Below, one piece after another: positions 1-5,829 of a stretch of DNA of 5,829 nt. The first letter of the stretch is position 1; every line of letters begins with the position of its first letter. Below the pieces are notes generated by a model that was not told the origin of the DNA, ran no database searches, and worked only from the letters and a program-made list of their open reading frames with translations. Source of the DNA: Fidelibacterota bacterium (GTDB taxonomy: Bacteria; Marinisomatota; Marinisomatia; Marinisomatales; TCS55); contig PBPW01000027.1 in assembly GCA_002725545.1 (NCBI GenBank), forward strand, positions 1 to 5,829. Direction: 5' to 3'. Position numbers and translations under genes: made by a program.

Positions 1-3000
1 CCGCTGCTTCGCCAGTATCTTGCCGGTAGAGTTGGACTGGTACCAGCGCCACATTCTGACAAAGGCCATACCATCTCTGAGGTCAAATACGCCATCCGGG
101 ACCGGTCTAAAGTAAGGGGCCGTACCGGTGACAGGGCCGAGCTCTTTGGTGAGGTCATTTGCTTCCCAACCTGTGGTAAAGCTCAATAGGTCGCTTGCGC
201 CAAACGTATCATCCCCATTAAAATCTGCAAGATAGCCTACAGTGTATATGTATTGCGGCGCACTGACGTTTCCAGCTTTATCGGTTATTGATAGATCGAT
301 CGTTATCTGATCGGCGCTGGTAAATGGCGGCGTAAAGGAAATACTAACTGTATTTCCATCCACTTGATCTGTCGGTGCGATATTGGCCATATCCCCTTGG
401 GCTGATGTAATATTAACTTGATACGATTCAATTTCTTCTGTGAAGGTATAATCAATCGATAGCGCATCAAATATACCCAAAGGCGTTCCTTCTGCTATAG
501 AGGTAGATAAAATACTAGGTACTTCGGTATCGATCTTAAATCCATCAGAGGAAACGGTTTCAGAAACATTACCCAGCTGATCATAAGCGCGGACACTGAA
601 ATAGTAATCTACATTGGTTTGCAGTTCCATTCCGGTAAATGTATGGGAGGAATCATTGCCAGAATCCACCCAATCTTTCACATCGTTATTTCCTGCGCTG
701 GTTCCGAGCGCCACATCATAACTTCCAATGCCATTGAGATCGGAAAAACCTGTCCAGTTAACATCGACGTCAGCGCTATCATTGATCCAGTCCAGATCCT
801 CAGCGCTACCATCTGCCACCGTACCTACCGTTGGCGGGTCAAGATCAATAGTAATCTCAGGAGCATTGACTGCTATTTCGTTTCCAACCGAATCAATTCC
901 AAAGATGGTTCCATAATATATAGTATTGTTTTTCAAGGAGAGTCCTGTAACGGTCACGGTTTCCCCTGTGCCCGCAGGTTGACGCGCAGCAACGTCGCTA
1001 CCGCCTTCACTTCTTCCGATCATCACATCGTATTTATGCATTCCGCTATGCGCATCAGCAAATCCGCTCCAGTTAAATATCATTTGATTGGTATCAGCTT
1101 GGAAAGCGTTATTAATGGTTACGCTGCCTGCGGTTGGATTGATAAAGTCCATTCTAAATCCATCGGTAGATAGGATTTCCGATACATATCCAACCCGATC
1201 CGTCACGCGGGCATTTGCATAATAAACAGTCTCTTCCACTAGATCCTCAACATCAAAAGTACCCACGCTATCCTGACCTAATCGCCAGTTCATCACATCC
1301 CTATCTCCAGGCGAGGTGCCCAGTGAATATTCATAAGTACCGATTCCAGAGTTGTCGGTCACATTAACAATGATCCTACCGGTGCTAGAGGCCCCATACC
1401 AGTCAATATCGCTATCTACTCCATCGGACATGCTATCGATAACAGGTGCCTGAGTATCGATGAATATACCATCCGTAGTCAAGGTGCCCAGCACATCACC
1501 ATTCGCATTTTTAATTTGGACACTGATATAATAGGTCACGCTATTTGACAGGCTTAAACCGGTGATCGTCACCTGGGTATTGTATCCATTGCTGGTCCAG
1601 TTAACAATATTGTTTGTTCTTCCGCTATCTCCAACCGCATAATCATAGGTGTAGGTATTGGTTGAATCATCTAAATAGGGATTCCAGCGCGCAGAGAGCG
1701 TGGTTGTGATATTGCTGTAGTCGGCTTCATTGTTAATGGAAAGACCATCGGTTATTCCTGTCGCCGCAAGCGTTTTTCCTGAGAATTCGCTTTCGTACGC
1801 TCCAATATCCAACTTCGAACCAAATGGGATCGGGCGCTGCGTTCCCCTGAGATCTATCAATGGTGCGGTAAATGTTTCGTTGGCTACCGTGGTAAAGCTA
1901 GATGTTGCAGCGCTTAATAAAAGCGAGTTATCGCTGAGATCAAATTTGCCCTTATCAAAGTCAACAAACCCGGCGTCTCCTGCGAGGTTTCCGGCGTTCG
2001 AGGCAAAGGTCAATAGGTTTTCACAGTTATTACAGTAGCTATAATTAAGATTGAAATTACTGGTCGGTATCGCCGCATCTAACTTGCCCATCACGATCGA
2101 ATTGATCAGGAGCGGTTTGACCAATCCATTGGTGTACATGCTGTATAAACTTTCATCCGTGGTCAATGTATCGATCATATTGATATTGATCGCATTGAAC
2201 TGTTCATTGGATCCGATTAATTGATCGGATTTTCCAATATAGACATTGGTACCTTGCACGCCATCGGTAAGCAGGTTACCGGAAATAAATGCATTTTCGA
2301 TGTTTAGCTCTGAGGCCCATTCCACCGATAATCCTCCGCCTTTTGCGCTAGCTGAATTATTTTGAATATAGGCACGGGAAACGTTAACCTTAGATGAATA
2401 GAGATAGACTCCTCCGCCTACACCTTCCGAAGAGGCGTTGTCTGAGATTGTTACTCGATTCATCTGCTGTATGACAGACGAACCCGGTAAACCTTCGAAA
2501 GAGACACCGCCGCCATTTAAAGTTGATGAATTATTAAGAACAGAAATTCCTAGCAGTTCTGGATTCGATCCGTTGAAGATGCGTATTCCACCACCGATAC
2601 CTGTAACCGTATTGGTAGACACCTCGACATCGGTAATGCGTGAATCGCAGGCATCGCAGCTGATACCACCGCCACCTACATTTGCGGTATTGCCGTAGAT
2701 CTTCAAGTTCTTTAACCTTGGACTGGAGTTGGCAATACGTATTCCACCACCACCATAGATAGTGGTATATCCATTGGTTAATGATAACCCTGTTAGTACC
2801 GCGGTAGAATCCTCACCGGATATGAATGTTACCGCGCTGCTTGATGCATCGGCGTCAATGATCGTTGAATCGATATAAGCGGTATCCCCCGTGGTAAGGA
2901 ATAAAGAACCAACAACGATCTTTTTTCCTGTAAAGTTGATCCCGCCCTGATAGGTACCAGGATAGATAAGCACGGTATCGATATCTTGAGTAGCATTGAT

Positions 3001-5829
3001 CGCGCTTTGGATATCGGAATAATTACCCGTAGCATCGCTCTTGACCGTATAGACAGCACCTTTAATTGGCGCAGCGTTCGCTTCCAGCGTTTTAGGGCTA
3101 ATATTTTTTGAGGTATCCACAGCTGCTACCTTGAAATAGTAGGTTGTACCGTTTACTAAAGGCGTGATCAATCTGCTTGACTGCTCAGCGTTGTCCGTTG
3201 AATCCATGACCGTTTGTGGATTGGTGGTTGTTCCATAATAGATATAGTACTTTTCAATATCCTCATCGGGGCTCAGGTTCCAGCCAAGGGTAACTTTTCT
3301 ATCTCCAGGGATTGCCACAAGACCGGTAGGCCTTACCGGTAGCTGTTTGTCATTTAAATTTCTACTATTATTGGTTTGAGAGAAGAAGTCGGACTCATTT
3401 CCTGCTCTATCGTATACCGAACCAGGAGACGGTCTAACGGTTAGAATCTCTCTTCCGCTTTGAATACCTTCGGTTTTGATCCCTAATGCAAAAGTACTAT
3501 CATTTATCTTAACAATACCATCAGGGAAGGGCAGGGGAAGACTGGCCGTACCACCTGTAATGGAAAGCAAATAGTCCGCAAATGTTAATTCACCCGAACC
3601 GAGCTGGGTGCTATATACAGGCTCACTCATATAGACCGTTACATTGGCATTGCTAGGCACAATCTCTATTGATTTGATCACCGGCAATGCCTTATCGATC
3701 AGATTAACCTTGCTTCGAGCTTGCGCGGTATTTGCCACATTATTTGCGGCATCGTAAATAGAATTTTCAACCGGGGATAGGGTAAGGACCTCATATCCAT
3801 CCGGAACCCCCTCTAATGAAAGACCAAGCTTATAGGTGTTACTACTATCGATGTAGGTCAGGGAGGAGGGAGTTGTGCTTTTCAGCACCGCAACGCCACC
3901 CGCCATGCTAATAACAAAGTCTTCTTTTTCCAATGATCCGCTTCCGCCGGTTGCATTGTAAACCGGGTTGCTAAAGGCTACATTTACTGAGCTATTATCA
4001 TCTTCAACCACTAGCGATGCAAAGGTTGGCGCTGTTTGGTCAATTAATAGGGTATTGTCAACCGCTTGCAATGGACTGGATACATTGCCCAATGAATCAT
4101 AGATCGCATTGTACTGCACCTGTACCGTTACCTTTTCAAATCCGTTGACCTTTCCAGAAAGGCCAAGGCCGAGGGTGTAGACGGCACCGTTTTTACTAAA
4201 ACTGGTTGGTTTTGGGTTTGTGAGTATGGCGTTTCCACCCTCCAGGGATAGGGTTACATCAGAGGTATCCAATAGCCCTGAACCATCGCTTTTTGTAAAC
4301 GCTTCTTCATCGAATTCCACAACCAATGCGCTGTTATCGCTATTGGGTGCGATCGAAAGCACGATAGGTCCTGCAAGGTCTTTTAACTTTGCGGTATTGG
4401 TGGATTGGGTGGACAGCGCAACATTACCAGCGTTATCATAAATTGAACTTTCATTGGGAATGACCGAAAGCACCTCTTTACCCGTACCCGTTCCTTGGAT
4501 ATCAAGGCCAATGGTAAACGCTTTACCGTTCTTTGAGATCGAGGTAGGCGTAGCGGTTTTCAAAATTGCTCTTCCGCTAGCAACTTGCAGTTTAAAGTCC
4601 GCCACTTCCAGATCACCGTTTCCATTGCTTTGCTTAAAGACGATTTCTGAAAAGGTAACGGTTGCGGTGCTATTATCATTGGCAACGACAACACTAGAAA
4701 TGGTCGGCGCTAATTTATCGATCAATGTTTTGCTGTTGGTGCTTTGCGAGGTAGTTGCTACATTACCAGCTAAGTCATAAATGGCATCCGCAGCGGGAGA
4801 GATTGTCAGCGTTTCTGCTCCTGTAGGCGTACCGTTAATTCCAATACCTAGCGTATACACGTTTCCAGCTTTACTAATTGTAGTAGGGTTGGCTTGAGAA
4901 AGGGTTGCGCCTTGCCCTGATAATGCAAAAACAAAATCCAAGGAATCAAGGCTGCCTGAGCCATCATTTTTACTAAAAACGGGCTCTGAAAAAGTAATCG
5001 CCACGGTTCCATTATTGTTCGCTAGGTCAATACTGCTAAATATCGGTTTCGCTTTGTCATTCAAATTAGCGGTGTTTCCAGTTTGATCGGTTACGCTAAC
5101 ATTACCTACCGCATCATAAATTGAAGTAGCTACCGGGGTAACCGCAACCACTTCGGCGCCATCTGCGGTTCCGCTTAGATTAATACCCAGTGTATACACA
5201 TTACCATTAATTGAAATCGAGGTGGGGGTCGGATTTACCAGCGTGGCGCTTCCACCATTCAACGTGAATGCAAAATCACTTTTCTCTAAAGCCCCTTGAC
5301 CGTTATTCGCTTTATAGACCGCTTCGGACATGGTCACGATCACGGTAGCGTTATTTGCTGCAACGCTAACGCTTTTTACCGTTGCGGGTGCTTTGTCTTT
5401 CAGTTTTGCGGTATTATTGGCCTGGGTAGTGCTGGAGATATTATCGAGCGCATCGTAGATCGAATTGGCCGCTGGATTGACAACCAATGTTTCATTTCCA
5501 TCCGGTGTACCGGTAATATTGAGACCCAATGTGTATACATTGCCATTCTTAGAAATACTGGTAGGGGTAGCGCTACCAAGCTTAGCGGTACTGTTCGTGT
5601 CCGGAATTGAAAGCACCCAATCTGCTACGGTCAATGCGCCGCTGTTAGCGGTGCCCGGGTATGCGGTTTCGGCCAAGGTAACATCCACCGATGCGTTATT
5701 ACCTGCGATAACAATACCCGTAATCGATGGGCCAAGCTTATCGTTAAGTTGAATCGAATTATTACTTTGATTGGTGGTTGAAATATTTCCCGCAAGGTCA
5801 AAAATAGAATTTGCTACCGGATTAACCGT
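1..5829 (-). CDS. Giant multidomain secreted/surface repeat protein, partial at both ends
   Basis: The reverse-complement frame beginning at 5829 has no stop in 1943 codons, and recognisable protein motifs occur along its whole length, so this is one intact gene interior without frameshift. Domain order is: Ig-like array (residues 1-824), FnIII-like domain (831-917), parallel beta-helix (924-1347), four FnIII-like modules (1354-1773), Ig-like domain (1774-1867) and a dockerin-like region (1868-1933). The composition is rich in Asn, Ser, Thr, Gly and Asp, with only four cysteines and no hydrophobic segment long enough to span a membrane, as expected of an exported extracellular protein. Signal peptide, start codon and extreme C-terminus lie outside, so the true length exceeds 1943 residues. 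Internal Met codons fall inside domains and are not taken as starts. The likely role is a cell-surface or secreted adhesin or display protein; enzymatic activity is not indicated. The reading frame is certain and the function is inferred. Confidence 0.96.
31..228 (-). other. Dockerin/EF-hand-like C-terminal module
   Basis: Residues 1868-1933. The first half has D-F-N-G-D-D-T then D at loop position 12: D1869, N1871, D1873 and D1880 match the D-x-N-x-D ... D calcium loop, followed by the helix-like D-L-L-S-F-T-T-G-W. The second half has P-D-G-V-F-D-L-R-D-G-M-A-F (1911-1923), which keeps D-G and the last Asp (D1912, G1913, D1919) but has Arg and Val where loop positions 1 and 3 would be acidic. 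The two-fold pattern with a W after each helix resembles dockerins. The linker E-L-G-P-V-T-G-T-A-P (1896-1905) is one I associate with secreted Marinimicrobia-type proteins. Dockerins bind calcium and dock to cohesin domains, but a stand-alone structural calcium module is equally possible. The frame continues beyond the window after W-R-W-Y-Q, so a further C-terminal sorting or anchoring domain could follow. Confidence 0.72.
229..510 (-). other. C-terminal Ig-like domain
   Basis: Residues 1774-1867 (94 residues) contain alternating hydrophobic strands (L-S-I-D-Y-T-F-T-E-E-I, T-V-S-I-S-F-T-P-P-F, I-T-I-D-L-S-I-T-D) and close with D-K-A-G-N-V-S, the ending used by bacterial Ig-like domains and also seen as Y-D-x-A-G-N in the N-terminal array. 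It lacks the S-x-G-x-L-x-x-x-D-F block of that array and the W-x-G-F block of the FnIII-like family, so it is a third beta-sandwich type. It directly precedes the dockerin-like region. The exact family cannot be named from sight. Confidence 0.65.
511..1770 (-). repeat. Four tandem FnIII-like modules, a second repeat family
   Basis: Residues 1354-1773, with approximate modules 1438-1770, 1126-1437, 823-1125 and 511-822 (111, 104, 101 and 104 residues). Shared landmarks are: a D-G-x-x-x-D-x-D-W opening (clear in modules 2 and 4), W-x-G-F-x-D with S-G-[IM] or N-G-I and a following Tyr, a [L/I/V]-G-x-S-x-G segment, a T-G-L-S-L type turn before T-x-Y-Y, and an S/T-D-G-[FI]-x-[IM]-D ending followed by Pro. 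Module 3 departs most: it ends E-I-T-I-D-L-D-P-P and has a Gly/Ala/Gln-rich loop (A-A-R-Q-P-A-G-T-G-E) where its neighbours have D-V-x-x-W. The pattern fits FnIII-like or Ig-like beta-sandwiches in series and differs from the N-terminal array in length and motifs. Role inferred as a rigid spacer between the beta-helix and the C-terminal region. Confidence 0.8.
2023..2034 (-). other. CxxC motif 2 (CNNC) late in the beta-helix
   Basis: Residues 1266-1269 read Cys-Asn-Asn-Cys within N-Y-S-Y-C-N-N-C-E-N, 208 residues after motif 1 and before the IGAYE end. It lies past the regular glycine rungs. It forms the second and last cysteine pair of the visible protein. Confidence 0.8.
2332..2754 (-). repeat. 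Glycine-rich beta-helix rungs of about 26 residues
   Basis: Six G-G-G turns followed by I/V/L fall at residues 1027-1029, 1053-1055, 1079-1081, 1106-1108, 1138-1140 and 1164-1166, giving steps of 26, 26, 27, 32 and 26 residues. Between them recur short strands ending in ladders such as Y-G-N-T-A, S-T-N-T-V, L-N-N-S-S, I-S-D-N-A and I-Q-N-N-S. This is the regular coil repeat of polymorphic outer membrane protein-like beta-helices. The 32-residue step carries an extra loop around residues 1112-1123. The DNA is not a near-identical repeat; the periodicity is visible only in the protein. Confidence 0.85.
2647..2658 (-). other. CxxC motif 1 (CDAC) in a beta-helix turn
   Basis: Residues 1058-1061 read Cys-Asp-Ala-Cys, directly after the second glycine turn (G-G-G-G-I-S). 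Equivalent rungs have N-S-S-P, N-G-S-N-P or Y-S-S at this place, so the cysteines lie in an exposed turn rather than the helix core. With motif 2 these are the only cysteines in 1943 residues. A vicinal-turn disulphide or half of a metal site is possible; which one cannot be told from sequence. Confidence 0.8.
3079..3339 (-). other. Fibronectin type III-like domain linking the Ig-like array to the beta-helix
   Basis: Residues 831-917 (87 residues) have FnIII hallmarks in order: P-x-x-P-T-G-L near the start, V-T-L-G-W in strand B (the core Trp), Y-Y-I-Y-Y in strand C, L-V-N-G-T-T-Y-Y-F-K-V-A-A in the E-F region with the tyrosine-corner pattern, and a D-x-x-x-N-x-S-P end. The length suits the usual 85-95 residues of the family. 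FnIII modules in exported bacterial proteins act mainly as spacers or weak ligand-binding modules. It follows the last Ig-like unit after a short linker and precedes the beta-helix by a short Ala/Pro linker, so it is probably a hinge or spacer. Confidence 0.85.
3358..5829 (-). repeat. Tandem array of bacterial Ig-like domains: seven full units and one partial
   Basis: Residues 1-824. Taking the L-x-D-K/Q/L motif as the unit start, the units are 5749-5829 (tail of unit 0), 5404-5748, 5065-5403, 4726-5064, 4387-4725, 4048-4386, 3703-4047 and 3358-3702, with lengths of 115, 113, 113, 113, 113, 115 and 115 residues after the partial one. Conserved landmarks in unit numbering are: V-T-F-S-E-x-V-Y with Glu at 27, G-S-G-x-L around 35-39, Asp at 43, P-T-S-I-S with N-G-N-V-Y-T-L-G in the middle, and S-I-Y-D-x-x-G-N near the end. 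The S-E-P-V and Y-D-x-x-G-N signatures are typical of SwmB-like/bacterial Ig-like beta-sandwiches used as stalks in giant exported proteins. Units resemble each other clearly as protein but differ at most synonymous sites, so they are old duplications. The array continues beyond 5829. Family assignment is from motif recognition; a cadherin-like label is possible. Confidence 0.88.

Larger units (their letters stand above)
1789..3060 (-). other. Right-handed parallel beta-helix domain (pectin-lyase-like fold, Pmp-type repeats, IGAYE end)
   Basis: Residues 924-1347. The N-terminal cap carries Y-S-D-I-Q-S-A-I (937-944) and Y-P-G-T-Y (956-960), the usual opening of secreted pectin-lyase-like beta-helices, followed by a 'fixed target' strand with S-T-I-I-D. 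Next come rungs with G-G-G-[IVL] turns and N-N-S/N-x-A ladders (1026-1166), a less regular stretch, and a final L-R-G-T-Q-R-P ... D-I-G-A-Y-E segment (1327-1346), the terminus commonly annotated as choice-of-anchor Q. The fold is shared by polysaccharide lyases and by non-enzymatic adhesins and polymorphic outer membrane proteins; the glycine-rich rungs favour the latter, and I see no recognisable lyase catalytic triad. It sits between beta-sandwich spacers, which would expose it as a head or mid-stalk module. All four cysteines of the visible protein lie here. Fold call is strong; ligand unknown. Confidence 0.85.

Noticed and set aside
1..60. C-terminal end of the protein or a terminator
   Set aside because: The frame continues to base 1 without a stop (ending K-I-L-A-K-Q-R) and no hairpin followed by a T-run is seen, so the end of the gene lies outside.
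619..1173. 184-codon open frame on the plus strand
   Set aside because: It lies exactly antisense, codon on codon, to the FnIII-like modules of the real gene, starts at TTG, has no recognisable domain, and its composition is explained by the complementary codons.
1730..2698. Plus-strand open frames at 1730-2038 and 2438-2698
   Set aside because: Pro/Ser-rich reading of the strand opposite the beta-helix glycine codons (GGN read as NCC); no start context and no domain.
2829..3059. 76-codon minus-strand open frame in another phase
   Set aside because: It overlaps the start of the beta-helix in the wrong frame, while the true frame gives the Y-P-G-T-Y and S-D-I-Q-S-A-I motifs across the same bases.
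1789..3060. Active pectate/pectin lyase
   Set aside because: The fold is pectin-lyase-like, but the rungs are glycine-rich Pmp-type repeats with an IGAYE end and no lyase catalytic pattern could be recognised.
5296..5610. 104-codon plus-strand open frame rich in Cys, His and Arg
   Set aside because: It is codon-aligned antisense to Ig-like units 1 and 2; the Cys and His come from complementing Ala/Thr and Val/Met codons.
4220..5752. Plus-strand open frames at 4220-4441, 4454-4780 and 5465-5752 that resemble one another
   Set aside because: Their similarity looks like a gene family, but all lie in the same phase opposite the Ig-like repeat units; they are mirror images of the repeats, not genes.
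3358..5829. CRISPR or DNA tandem repeat array
   Set aside because: The roughly 340-base periodicity is protein-level domain duplication; the DNA copies are strongly diverged and in frame, with no short identical repeats and spacers.

Overview
The whole window is the interior of one very large protein-coding gene on the minus strand. Reading the reverse complement in the frame whose codons end at positions divisible by 3, all 1943 codons (5829 to 1) are open. The frame runs off both edges, so neither the start codon with its signal peptide nor the stop codon is present. I numbered residues from 1 at position 5829; residue k has its highest base at 5832-3k. No second gene, RNA gene, mobile element, CRISPR array, promoter or terminator was found. 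The small open frames on either strand are shadows of this gene.

The protein is a secreted or surface-exposed mosaic, read N- to C-terminally (high to low coordinates): (1) the tail of one bacterial Ig-like repeat plus seven complete units of 113-115 residues (5829-3358); (2) one fibronectin type III-like domain (about 3339-3079); (3) a right-handed parallel beta-helix of the pectin-lyase-like/polymorphic outer membrane protein type with glycine-rich 26-residue rungs, ending in an IGAYE motif (3060-1789); (4) four FnIII-like modules of about 101-111 residues from a second repeat family (1770-511); (5) a last Ig-like domain (510-229); (6) a dockerin/EF-hand-like region (228-31), after which the frame continues out of the window.

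The organism is most likely a Gram-negative marine bacterium. The repeat style, the IGAYE-terminated beta-helix and the C-terminal motif GWEANDLTKELGPVTGT resemble giant secreted proteins I associate with Candidatus Marinimicrobia (SAR406) and relatives of the Fibrobacterota-Chlorobiota-Bacteroidota group. This is recognition from memory, not a search result.

Taken together, the layout suggests a long stalk of beta-sandwich domains carrying a beta-helix as a probable binding or display module, with a calcium-binding module near the C-terminus. Adhesion, glycan binding or cell-surface display are plausible roles, but no substrate can be read from the sequence. The points most worth following are the four lone cysteines as two CxxC pairs in the beta-helix, the regular Ig-like array with a near-invariant acidic pair, and the dockerin-like region with one good and one degenerate loop.
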